A stretch of DNA of 64,000 nucleotides from Gentiana macrophylla (Eukaryota; Streptophyta; Magnoliopsida; Gentianales; Gentianaceae): contig CM047807.1 of assembly GCA_026214975.1 (NCBI GenBank), forward strand, positions 69,605,824 through 69,669,823. The letters run 5' to 3'. Of the stretch, positions 10,143 to 21,361 are shown one piece after another (the stretch's first letter is position 1; each line of letters opens with the position of its first letter). Under the pieces are notes generated by a model. It had not been told where the DNA came from. It saw only the letters and a list, made by a program, of their open reading frames with translations, and did no database searches. The position numbers and the translations under genes were made by a program.

Positions 10143-11667
10143 CTAGTTCCTCCTTTCTCTCTCTTGTCTCTCTCTTTCTTGTTGCTCTTGATATTCTCTT
10201 ATCTCCCTGACCATGTCTCTCATCCATTGATTTTCAACAAGGGAAAAATCAATATGGGTATTTACTTCCTTCCATCATTTACATGCCTCAGGTAGAGTTA
10301 GATTGATTTGGTGTACTCTAAATCCTAGACGCATGTACAATTGTTTGAACTCTTCCAGTGACTCTTTTGCTGATGTAGTAGGTAGACTTCTCTCTTCCAC
10401 CTCTACCAACTTTGTGTGTAGCTCTTAAAGCTTTAACTCTAGCTTCCCAGAACTTAAGTCCCAAAAAGGAATTTAGCCCTTCATGGAAACCCTTGTCATG
10501 GTAAGGTCTCCTCTTATTGTAGTATTGCTTCTTATATTCTTTGAAGGGGTCATCAGTCAGCTGATGTCTTCCAGGTGCAGGTTCTCTAAATGCATTTGTA
10601 TCAGCCTCCCATTTCTTTTGAGTAAAAATCCTTGCAGCCTCTTTTTCTACTGCTGTTTGGATCTCTTCCCCCTTATTGACATCATCAACAAAATGGGAAA
10701 GCTGTCAACTGCTGTGATCCTTCCTTCTAGTGTTTGCTCTAGCAAATTGAACCTCTCAGTGGCTTTAGGATCCCATGCAGCATGTTGAAGTGATCCAGCA
10801 GGGTTAGCCACAGCAGGCTTGTGTGCTTCATCAAGTTTGTCAAGCTTCTTGTGAATAAAGGCAAAATGTTCTTTCAAGAACTGTTCCTTGAGTGTATTGC
10901 CTTGTTTTATTCCTCTCACATCTTTGGTTAGATCAGCAAGAGCAAACTGAGTGGATGTGATGTTGGAAGTCACTGTTTCAGTAGCCCTCCCTCTATTTTC
11001 AACCAAGTTCATCAAATCTTCAAATCTTTGCTCTTGTCTATTGAGTTGAGTTCTTAACTATGTAATGTCATTTCTGACTGCCCTCAACACATCCAAAACA
11101 TGTGCTGGTATTGCACCAGCCATACCTTCATCCATGTGTCCAGCAGCATCATCAGCAGGTTCTTCCACATTATAATTTGCCCTTTTTGTGCTGACAACCA
11201 TGGACCAACTTCTATCCCTTCCAGCAGGGTCAGGACTTTCTTCAACTACATCTCCAAACATTTCCTCCAAAATTGGATCTTGTGCAGGTTGAGGTTCCAA
11301 GATAGGTTCTTCTTCAAATACTGGTATATGTGCCTGTAGAGGTTTAGCAGCTACTCGTTCTTCCTCAGGCACTTGGAACTCCTCATCACTGAAATCATAG
11401 TCTAGCAGCTGTTCATCCTCATCAATAGCAGCCTGCTGACTATCCTTTCCTCCAGTAGCCTTTACATCAGTAGGTTGTACTTCAGTAGCCTGCACTGTAC
11501 TCACTGGTGTTTCAACAACCCGTGCTATAACAATCTCTTCACCTTGTATAGGGGTTTCCTCCAAACCTATTGAATGTTCCAACATTTGTCCAGGTGCTGT
11601 CTGATCCTTAGCAACCTGTACCTCAAGTTCCGACCTTTGTTCAGATGTTGTTTGTTCCTCAGCAACC
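10143..11667 (-). pseudogene. Sirevirus env-like region, C-terminal part (Sire2)
   Basis: The minus strand carries an acidic, Glu/Asp/Val/Pro-rich stretch (11585-11100) followed by a helical, charged segment with heptad-like spacing (11015-10780) and an Arg/Glu-rich tail (ERERQERERR near 10175) ending at a TAG at 10145-10143. The position between pol and the polypurine tract is that of the env-like region of Sireviruses; its function is not established. The segments at 11585-11059 and 11015-10647 are in one frame with a single TAG at 11058-11056 between them. More breaks follow near 10646 and 10275. At 11667 it is cut by element G1 and resumes at 30797. Confidence 0.65.
11663..11667. repeat. 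Target site duplication CAACC, left copy (G1)
   Basis: CAACC here and at 30792-30796 flank G1 exactly. A 5-bp duplication is normal for LTR retrotransposons. It shows the two flanks, both env-like sequence of Sire2, were once continuous. Confidence 0.85.
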
Positions 11668-13308
11668 TCATGACGGTCAACTTTTATACCTTTATTTACC
11701 TGTTGATTACCCCTGATTCTACCTTAAATGGTCTTTAAGTGGTTAATAATTAGTCGTCTTGTGAATAAATTACACCCGAACCGAGTTACGACTCGTTATT
11801 ATGTAATTAGCCATTTTATTATATTATTTGATATTACAAGCCTTGTTTTATGGTTTATTTATAGTGGGCTTGATTTGGAAGCGATTGGAATGGACTTTGG
11901 AGGAGAAAAATGCACAGAAATGGACCAGGCGAAGTAGGCAGAGGCCCAATAGAATCCTCAGGCTCGCTGGCAGCGAGCCCTGCTCTGGATGCCAGCGAGT
12001 TGACCAAATTGCCCTTACTTTGGAGACACGTTTTCTATCTCGTTAGGGTTTAAGATTTATGAATTAGGTCGGCTGACGGCTATTCTAAGTCGGTTTTATA
12101 GCCTATATAAACTCCCTTTCATTAGTCACTTTTTACACAACTCATAACACAAATCCTCAGTTTCTCAGAGCAGTTTTTATACAAATTTCCAGCAGCAAAA
12201 ATGTGAGTTATTTGTATTTATTTCTTCTTTGTTTGTTGTAATTAGATTCCTCCTCAATTTTTGTTTATCGTTTGACATTGTTTGTTCTTAGTTAAACGAT
12301 GTAGATCTAGGATTACGACGTGAGGCAGTGGGGATTCCTCGTCTATAATGATCCACATGCCTACGCCTATGTCTCGTGGCCTATGTATGACTTTACTTTG
12401 ATCAACAATTTTGTTTCTAGTAGATCTATATAATTGCTTTTTGAATCTCTATTTTATCCGTTACGAATAGAGAAACGCTAAGATTTAGGTTTTCACCGCG
12501 TCAATCTAGCCATGTCTTTATGGTGTGATTGTCCACCTAGAATTTCTTATCTTAGTAGGTATGGCTATGGCTACGTTGCTCGTCTGTTTTAATTAGCGTA
12601 TGATTAGAAAATACCAATATAGGGCTCCTAGGTCGGCTCATGAATTGATCTTCCGGGACTTTCAGCGAGATCTAGATCTGTTTTGTATTACGGAATTGAG
12701 CTTATCTAGTTATACGTAAATCGTAGATTAACATGATACCTACAAAGTTAGTGTTAATAGGACAGAGACTGATGTGATCACTTAGGAAGTACGCCTAACC
12801 ACAGGAATGTTGCCTAGGTGAGGAATACGGTTAATATAGGCATCCCTAGTATTGTAAGCGTGCAAGTTATATGAGATGGAGACCAAAAAGGTGAAGTCAC
12901 ATAATGTAGCACAGTGATCTAGTGTCCTACCCGGAACTAAGTCAATTTTAAGGGATGAATCCCGTAGCCAATATAAAAGAAATACGAATCGGATTAATAG
13001 TTGTCTAGTCTAGCTTAATTATATGGAATCTCTAGATCCAAACGATAACATAGTAATTGGGGAGGTTAATTACGTTGCTTGTGTTGTGTCGAGTCGTGTC
13101 CTTTATCTTTTCTTGTCGTTTGTTGGTCTTAGACCGCCTTCGTGTGCTCGGCATGAATGATTAATTGTTTGTATATAAATGATCCACAATTGGTTCCCTG
13201 TGGGATCGACCTTGATTCGCTATAGCTATAATATGATGGACCTAGTCCTCTTGCTAGTATTGGTTTATGGTTGTCCAGTATTTTATATATCACTTGATCT
13301 TGTCATCA
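11668..13308 (+). repeat. 5' LTR of G1
   Basis: The 1641 bp start TCATGACGGTCAAC (the right copy starts TGATGACGG) and end CTTGTCATCA. They match 29139-30791 over the whole length. A TATA box (CTATATAAAC) is at 12103-12112 and a GGCTCGCTGGCAGCGAGCC hairpin lies at 11961-11979, upstream of it. The block around this hairpin is the most divergent part between the two LTRs. Short frames at 11728-12046 and 13179-13391 are not genes. Confidence 0.9.
12103..12112 (+). promoter_or_regulatory. TATA box of the G1 LTR promoter
   Basis: CTATATAAAC is conserved in the right LTR at 29587-29596. It would place the transcript start ~30 bp downstream, in the U3/R region of the LTR. Confidence 0.6.
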
Positions 13309-13314
13309 AGTTTT

Positions 13315-13334
13315 TGGCGCCGTTGCCGGGGAAC
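13315..13334 (+). promoter_or_regulatory. Primer-binding site of G1, tRNA-Asp type
   Basis: TGGCGCCGTTGCCGGGGAAC lies six bases after the LTR end. The same site is used by G2 at 33536. This primer is characteristic of the Athila/Tat branch of plant Ty3/gypsy elements. Confidence 0.85.
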
Positions 13335-16220
13335 CAACGGTCAATTTTATATATAAATAAATTTTTATTCAGTTCGAGTTTTCTGTTTTAAAGTCTGTTT
13401 TTACGTTTTTGAGTCCCTCTGGTTGTCTGCTCTGTGTAAAAATTCCAGATTCTGGAGAATCTGTTTCTCTCCCAGCGAGCCAAGAGCTGGCTGCCAGCGA
13501 AACTGCCTCTATTTCTAGAATTTCGCATGTCTGTTTGTCTATGTATGTTTAATCCGTAGGTCTGATAGCATCATGGGAAACAATGTTAAAATCAGTCTAC
13601 TGTCCGTTTTGTTTTTGTTTTTCTTCCATTTGCGTAAAACCAGGAAGCAATAATCTTAGTCGATAATTTTTGTGGGTCTTTGAGAAGAAAATAACCCAAA
13701 CAACATGTGGAGCTACGAATCTACGATGGGAAAAGCAATGGAAGCAACACCTTTAAAGCACCAAGATGGCTCCAAGAAAATAAATATTAAAAGGTTCGAA
13801 TTATTTGTGGTACAGTGTTGAAGGCAAGGTACTACCTTTTTTGCTTATGTTTTACTATCTTTTTAATTTTTGAACATAAGTTAGCCTATACATGAACCTG
13901 AGTATGAATCTTAGCCCGGAGTTGGTTTGTAAGATTAATTTTATTAGTGTGGAAGGTTCTGCCCCAAATCTGTCTCATCTAGAGGGTGTAAGGAAACAAG
14001 TAGTAGTTGAAGGAAGCAGTGAATAAAGAGTTCCTCATAGTTCTGTTAAAATCTCATTGTCCTATGCATGAGATTGCTTCTACTGGCCATGGGAGCAACA
14101 ATTTGTGTAGTTTTAAGAATTCTCAATCTAAAGAAGACGTTGAGTTTTGAGAGAGCATAATGAAGCATCATTATAGAGGATATGATTAAAATGGGTCCCT
14201 AGGACTAAATCTTCTTAGAATTCACTAGTTCCTAAAACGAGAGCCGAGGTAAGAGCTTTGTATAAATGGTATGGATAGATGTTGTTTCCTAGGTCTCACA
14301 ACCAAGGGAAGGGTATTAATCTGCAAAAGCGATGAGCCCACCACTTATAGTACTCAAAGGGTCAAAATCTGGCGAGCTATGAATGATAAATGATAAGGAT
14401 AATTTTTGGAAAGTCGAGCTGATGACTTTAAACTCAGAACTACTTCTTTAAAACCCTTAGGATTTCTTTTTAGTTTTTTTTAGGTTTTGTTTTCTTTGAG
14501 TCAAATAAGAGTAACGTGACATTTTTTGAGGTTTTTTATTTGCCGTCTTCCGATGGCCATTAGGCTAAGGATGTGCAAAACTTTTTTACTCAATATAGGC
14601 CACGTGAAGTAGAGTTCCGTAGGAGAGTCGAGAAATTGATAAAGAAAAGGAAATTTAGCAATCAACCTTAAGATGGAAGCATTAAGAGAGCTTGAGAATT
14701 ACTAAAAATGTAACAGAGAATGATTGGTGCGAACAAGAACAATTTTGGTCAACTTCCAAAACCTTTTAGAATGGTGATCCAAGTGAAAATCCAAAGTGGT
14801 GTGCAGTTCGTTCTGCAACTATCCTTCTCTTTCCCTTTACACTTTTTCACCTTCGAACTTTTCGATCCTCTCACCAATCTGCCCCAACAGTTCACATTTC
14901 TAACCATTCTTTCATTCCCACTCTGTCTTTCCACCTATTTCACTCTCCCACCCTATCCCAATCCCTTAAACACTATACCTACCCAACAAATTCCTTAAGC
15001 AATTTTCAACCCACTCAATACACAATTTCTTACCCACCATTTATCTTTTCTTAGCATCCTCATGTATATCTTTTTCTAAACCCATCATACTCTCAACCTC
15101 CATTTTGTTTACAAAATACCCTTGTGTTGCGGAATTAGAAATATTGCTATGTTTTAATGATTATCTTTTATCATTTTGGTTTTCATGATCCCAGCTGGGG
15201 TAAGTGTAGCTCTGGACCTAGCTAGATTTTATACGTTTTTGGTTCGATCGAAATACAACTTCTCTTTCTACCAGAAGAGTTCAATTTCACAATTTTTCTG
15301 ACCCTTCCGGCACATATAGATGATGAGTTTTGTTCTAAAATATCACACCGATCCGACCTTGTTGATGACGTTGAGACCTTCTACGTGATAAATTGGGTGA
15401 TTATTAATTTCGAGGAGAAGCTACATCTCCCTAAGTTGTTCATATCCAATCACAACGTGAAGCGTCTGCACTAAGTATCTGATTTTATCTTTAGCCTATA
15501 GGTCACATTCAATCTGTTATACCTTACCAAGTTTCTCTTTTACACTGGATTGAATACATGGTTGATCCAGTCAACCTCGTGTTTTCCCACATGGGGTAAT
15601 GCTTTTTGATCTTTGTCTTCTCCACCCGGTTTTCAGAATATTTAAGCGGTGGAGGTTATAGATAAAGACTACCATCTTTAGTTGCTTGTTTATTTTTCTT
15701 TTGATTTAGTATTTTTCTTTTTGAGTCCGTATATCCTTTATCTTATTCGTTTTAGTAATTCGTGTCTGAACGAGTATTTTTAATGCAATAAAATAAACAT
15801 TGTGAGGGCTTAAACATCGGTTTAAGGTTTATTTTATTCCTTCTACTGCCCTTTTTGATTATTACTTTTTATGGGCAAACGGTGTAATGAGTTTCGAGCT
15901 TTGTTGAAGATTTGTTTTGCAGCGATATATCTCTTGTTAGTTCCACGGTCTATCTATGTGCCCCGAAGTTCATCGACTTGTTCCACTTCAGCACTTGACC
16001 GCAGCTAAGTTCCTGTGCTTTACTTTCTTTTTATGCATTGAGGACAATGCATCGTTTATGTGGGGGGAGGGGGGGTACACGAGTCACTTAGCTTCCGTAT
16101 ATCGAATAATTAATAAATGAGTAAATTTAAAATTTTAAGCAAGAATCGCATTTACTTTTGTGAATCCTTAACTTTGAATTAGTAAGAAAGGAACCGAGTT
16201 GCATGATTATGTGATCATAT
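13335..16220 (+). other. G1 internal region, left part, no coding domain seen
   Basis: About 2.9 kb without a recognisable retroelement protein. The leader holds CCAGCGAG motifs at 13472-13500 that are complementary to part of the LTR hairpin at 11961. The best open frame (14720-14998) has biased composition and no motif. At 16030-16076 the sequence GCATTGAGGACAATGCATCG is followed by a G-rich tract (16061-16075). This phrase is commonly found after pol in Athila-type elements and may act as a second polypurine tract. Confidence 0.6.
16216..16220. repeat. Target site duplication CATAT, left copy (Sire1)
   Basis: CATAT precedes the left LTR and recurs at 28345-28349 directly after the right LTR. 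Confidence 0.9.
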
Positions 16221-17640
16221 TGTTAGGAACATTTTATTATGTTTTGATGATGGCCATACTAGCTGTTATAGCAAGCCTGAAATATGTTAGAACTCTCTGT
16301 ATAAGTCTTTACTTAGAGTCTGACATGTTGTATAAGTTAGGTCAGACAAGTATTGTACTAGTTGGTAGGACGGCAAAGCAAAAACAGATATTCGGCAAAG
16401 TGAAGCCAGCAAAGCACCAAGCAGAGAATAATGAAGACATTATTGGTCGACTTATAACCAAGGAAGTCTGTGATGACCTTGGATAAGTCTAAGTTATGTT
16501 TTTAAGTGATGAAACTCAATGTTCAAATATGGTGTACACTGGTCTCACCCAAATCAAGGATCAGTGAAGTACAAAGACTCTCCTAATACTAGAACAAAGA
16601 AGGAAACAGTGAATTGGCTGAGTAGACTGACCTTCGGCAACGTGAAAACAAAACAGTGAAGAAAGAACTAACGGCTAAGTCAGAAGGCTCACTCGACCGT
16701 TCTGAAAACGGCGAAGTAACACTTACCAGATCAGATTTGATATATATGTTGAAGATACAGAAGATCATGCATTAAATGCACAATCAATAGAGGATCAATC
16801 AAGGACGGATTTTCTGCTATACGTTTGAAGAAAGAATCCGATCACTAAAATCAAGGAGAATACAATTAAGGGGGAATCAAGAATAAAATCAAGGATTATT
16901 CCCTCATTAATATAGCCAACGGACGGAATTTCAAAACCAAAGTTACTCAAGGCTATAAATAGAAGGCATTGTGAGAGTAAAAACAAACAACGATTGAAAA
17001 AAGAGAAATCAAGCGAGAAACTCACAATTTGAAAAGCCTCTTTGAACTTACAAGGATACATCTAGTAATCAACTCAAATATCGAACTACAAAGTCATACT
17101 CGGAATCGAGATTGATCAAGCAAGTGTGTGAATCACATTCACATCAAATCAAGCAAAGCCGAATCAGAGGCAATCTGAGAAGGAGTTGAATCTGTGATAG
17201 TTGTTGAAGGATCTTGATCTTAAGGAGCGAGCAAAAAGGAAGGTGAATCATCAAGTCGTTATTGCCCGGATCAAGGAGTGATAGTCTTGTAGATTGTGAA
17301 GCTTGGGAAGCCAAGGACAATCATACTATTGTATCGGTGAAAACAATAGTGAATTCCTCCAATCATCACAGAGAGAAGAGTGGATTAAGGGATTACACCA
17401 CCCTGAACCACTATAAGCCTTGTGTCAATTTAATTTCTCGCAATTTACTTTACAAACATTCATTTAATTTGCATACATCAAAATTTACATCCGTGGATGT
17501 CTAAACAGATTTGAAAACAATATAGTAAGAAGGGACTTATCCATTTGCCCAAAAGCTTTTAAACAAAAGAAAAGTTTTGAAACTCCACTATAGTCATTCA
17601 CCCCTCTCGACTATAGTTTCACCTTCTCTCGGGACCAACA
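16221..17640 (+). repeat. 5' LTR of Sire1
   Basis: The 1420 bp start TGTTAGGAACATTTTATTATG and end CTCGGGACCAACA. They match 26923-28344 closely. Many of the differences are small clusters of substitutions and indels at CG or CWG positions. The terminal pyrimidine-rich stretch has C4 here and C11 in the right LTR. Frames at 16199-16486 and 17262-17504 are within the LTR and not genes. Confidence 0.92.
16953..16961 (+). promoter_or_regulatory. TATA box of the Sire1 LTR promoter
   Basis: GGCTATAAATAGAAGGC is conserved at ~27656-27670 in the right LTR. This consensus TATA box would drive the genomic transcript. Confidence 0.65.
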
Positions 17641-17642
17641 AT

Positions 17643-17654
17643 TGGTATCGGAGC
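17643..17654 (+). promoter_or_regulatory. Primer-binding site of Sire1
   Basis: TGGTATCGGAGC begins two bases after the LTR. It is complementary to the 3' end of initiator tRNA-Met except for one base and is identical to the site at 839-853. Confidence 0.85.
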
Positions 17655-17777
17655 GGTGTTCCTAGTATCGAGAACCATTCGAGATCTAACCACGGTAACA
17701 AGGAGATCACATATTTTCAAAGTAGTTTTCAAATCTGAGTTTTTCATACACTTACATTTATATCTTCAATTGCACTG

Positions 17778-19917
17778 ATGGATTCCTCAACCTTCTTGTC
17801 AAAAGTACAAGTGTTTAATGATAACAATTTTGATGAATATAAAATAAGAATGCTATCTCATCTTGCAGCAACTCATGAAGAGATGCTGGATGTAATCAAT
17901 GATGGACCAATCAAAATCACTACGGTGGAAAGCACAGGAGCAAATCAAGGAAAGGAAATTGACAAACCTAAAAAGGATTGGACCAAAGATGATAGGAGAA
18001 GAGCAAATCTGGACTTTGTTGCAAAATACATGATCTTGAAGACCCTAGACAGCAACATGTTCATGAGAATCAAAGACTGCAAAACAGCAAATGAGATGTG
18101 GGACAAGCTATCATTGATAAATGAAGGATCTGAAGCAGTTAAAGAAAACAAATTATCTGTTGCAAAACAGAAATTTGAGAACTTTAAAATGAAGGCTGGT
18201 GAATCCATTGATCAAATGGACAACAGATTCTCAAGCATCATCAGTGAATTACAACAGCTTGGACACATATATCCCCAGAAAGAAGTATGCTTGAAGATCT
18301 TGAGAGGACTACCTGAAAGATGGAAGATCATAACATCAGTAATCAGAGGAACAACAAATCTTGCAAGCACTGACACTCTGACACTGATGTCCCAATTAAA
18401 AGCTCATGAATTCGAATTGAACGGCGAAGATGGTGCTCCGGCAGAGACACACAAAAAATCTTGCATTATTGCATCCCAAAGAAAGTAACATTGCCGAATG
18501 CATCAGCAAAGAGACACATGAACTAAAAGAACATGTAGCTTTATTAGTTAAACGTTTTGACAGGTTTAAAAAGAAACCATTCAAAGGAAATTCTTCGTCA
18601 AACAAAAAGTCAAGCTCAAACAGAGACATGAAGAAGAAAGATGAAGAATACAGATGCTTCAACCTGCAACAAGAAAGGTCACTTAAGGCTGATTGTCCTG
18701 AAGAGAATGACAAAGATGATGAAAAGAAGAAATATAGAGCATCTGAAAAGAAAAAGAGCAAGAAGGCACTTAAAGAGTATCCAAAGCAGGTGAAAAGCAC
18801 GAAGAATCATCGATAATGACTCGAGGACGCGTGATGAAGAAGACAGCTCAAAAAATGAAAAAGCATGCCTATGCCTCATGACCAATGAATTGGATGAAGA
18901 TAAAAGTGATAGCTCAGACACTGAGGAAACAAGCCTATGTTTAATGGCTAAAGAATCAGATGAAACTGAGGTAACATCTAGTTCCTATTCTTCATCTAAT
19001 GCATCCACATCTAACACTGCACAATCCTCTAGTCTCCCATTAGATACAGCAGACCTAGTCCAAAATCTCATGACTAAATTTGATGAAATTGAAAAGAATC
19101 ATGAAATTTTGGAAAAAGAATGCAAGGATCTAAGAAAAGAGAATAAGAGGTTAAAGAAAGAAGCTGGATAAAGCAAAAGTCGAATTAACTAGTAAGGAGA
19201 CCTACTTAAATGATCAACAAAAATCGATGATCATACATCCATTTACTAACAGATCGATTAAGAAAATCTCCTCACCAGTGAAGGTATCCACTGCACCACT
19301 AAAAGCACCAGCTTACAAACCCTCAAAAAGGTTTGGATCCAGATCTGGTCTTGGCTACAACAGTCAGGATGAAAGTAGGAATAAAGGTCAACACCATTCT
19401 AAATTCAGAACCATTAGTGGACCAAAATTTAGAAAGGGACAGACCATGATTCCAACAGATAATCCTGTTCCGGTGAAGTCAAAACCCAGTGTAGTGAAAC
19501 AACAAATCAAATCCTCATTCCGATCAATCAAGAACAACGACCATCCCGAAGGTAAAAGCGGACTTTACCTCGTGAGGATGATTGGAATGTTGCACCTCCA
19601 AAATACAAGAGGAAACCATTTCACAAAATGCATCATATGTTTAAGAAAACCAATGTTCTTCTAGACACATGAAGCAAGAAAGGTTTCCTACTGCATATTG
19701 GAAAGTGAAGAAGGATGTAAATGCACCAAAAGGTGGAGAAAAGTATCAGAATACCTTCAGTAAAAATACTAGGAGCTATTATGCTATGCCTTACACATAT
19801 GAAGTTGATGACTTCAATTATCCAAAAAGAAGACCTTTTGGATACACCCTTGGTATGGGAGGCATGATTGCTAACAGGTATGGACCCAAACAGTGTTGGG
19901 TACCTAAACTTAATTAA
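17778..19917 (+). pseudogene. Sirevirus gag, broken (Sire1)
   Basis: Gag forms the cytoplasmic particle and packages RNA. The ATG at 17778 opens a 236-codon frame with the UBN2-type core (FDEYKIRM; MWDKL; a LRGLPERW phrase near residue 175). The frame then moves: 18430-18816 holds a Lys-rich tail with a damaged zinc knuckle (only CFN and ADC remain near 18655-18700; one Cys and the His are lost). 18878-19171 encodes an acidic then coiled-coil part (IEKNHEILEKECKDLRKENK). 19227-19664 and 19669-19917 encode a basic Ser/Lys-rich part ending in CWVPKLN. There are at least four frame changes. An extended gag with a coiled coil is usual for Sireviruses. Breaks may be partly consensus errors. Confidence 0.85.
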
Positions 19918-19926
19918 TCTGTTTTG

Positions 19927-20199
19927 TAGGATGTCTGGTACATAGACAGTGGATGTTCCAGACACATGACAGGAAACAAGAAATGGCTCACTGATTTCAA
20001 AGCTTTTGATGGACCCAAAGTCACATTTAGAGGTAAAGAAAACCCTGGCAAGATTAAGGGGGAAGGCACAATACTCAAGAACAATCTAAAGATTCAAAAT
20101 GTGGCATATGTCAAGGGACTTAACTTCAATCTGATGAGCATCAGTCAATTCTGTGACAAAGGCTACAATGTGCACTTCAACAAAGAAGATGCAAAGTGA
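19927..20199 (+). pseudogene. Sirevirus aspartic protease remnant (Sire1)
   Basis: The protease matures gag-pol. WYIDSGCSRHMTGN (from ~19935) contains the DSG active-site triad in its copia form, and the domain continues to HFNKEDAK. It is in the same frame as the end of gag (19669-19917), separated by TAA (19915-19917) and TAG (19927-19929) twelve bases apart. The frame ends in TGA at 20197-20199, after which integrase continues in another frame. Confidence 0.85.
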
Positions 20200-20269
20200 T
20201 TCATAGTCAAACCAACATAGTAGTTCTTGCAGGTAGAAGACAAGACAACATGTATGTGGTGGACTGGAA

Positions 20270-21138
20270 AACGACCAAGGCAGAAACATGTCTACTTGTC
20301 AAAAATAAACAATCAACAAGCTGGATTTGGCACAGAAGATTAAATCACCTAAATTTCAAGACCATCAACAAACTATCAAGGAACAAGTTAGTTGAAGGCC
20401 TGCCAGAGATCACATTCAAGAAAGAAAGTCTATGTGATGCTTGTCAAAAAGGAAAACAAATAAAAAGTTCATTCAAGTCAAAGCCTCATCAATCTACAAC
20501 AAGAGTTCTACATCTATTACACATGGACCTGTTTGGACCAGTCACACCAGTAAGTGTGAGTGGTAAGAAATATACTCTTGTAGTGGTGGATGACTTCTCA
20601 AAGTTCACCTGGACCATTTTCATGAACAAGAAGAAAGAAACACTCAAGAAGCTGCCAGATTTGCTGAGAAGACTCCAGAATGAAAAAGAGCTAAAGATTA
20701 TCAAGATCAGATCAGATAGAGGCACTGAATTTCTAAATGAAATTATCAGAACCTATTGTGAAGAAAATGGAGTGTTACATCAACTATCTCAGAAGCAGAA
20801 CTCCACAACAAAATTGTGTAGCGAGAAAGAAAAGCAGAACCATCAAGGAAGCGATCGGGACAATGATAGCAGAAGCATGCTTACCAAAGAGATTCTGGGC
20901 TGAAGCAGCAAACACAGCATGCCATACACAAAACAGATCAATCATCAACAAACATCATGGAAAGACTCCATATGAAATATGGAATGGTAGAAAACCTAAT
21001 ATCTCATATTTTCATATGTTTGGATCAAAATGTTTTGTCTTAAACAGAATCAGCTGCATACCTTTGATGAGAGAAGGTGATGAAGCAATCTTTATGGGAT
21101 ACTCAGACACCAAAGAAAGAATTTACAAGACTCAATAA
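20270..21138 (+). pseudogene. Sirevirus integrase, broken (Sire1)
   Basis: The zinc-binding part is intact (HRRLNH...CDACQKGK, 20320-20460). The catalytic core shows the first Asp in LLHMDLFGPV (20520) and the second in IRSDRGTEF (20710). Between ~20785 and 20860 the frame is disturbed several times, in the segment where the third catalytic residue (Glu) is expected. It then continues from TPQQN to GRKPNISYFHMFGSKCFVLN (about 21050). Integration activity is therefore lost as written. It lies between protease and RT, as in all copia elements. Confidence 0.88.
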
Positions 21139-21361
21139 AAGAACCTTGGTGATTGAAGAATCAATACATGTAGTTTTGATGAACCAAATACAAATGGTGA
21201 AGATCTTCAAGATCAAGAAGAGAAAGCAAAGACAAAGGGAAATCTATACAAATGCAACCATACACTACCATCCTAAATCATCATTTTGAAAATCAAGAAG
21301 AACCACTTACCAATACAATGGATGAAGCACTGAAGTTGAATTTCATGCTCGGCATGAAGGT

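Noticed and set aside
14720..14998. 92-codon frame in G1
   Set aside because: Pro/Phe/Thr-rich translation of pyrimidine-rich sequence, no start context or motif, no retroelement similarity.
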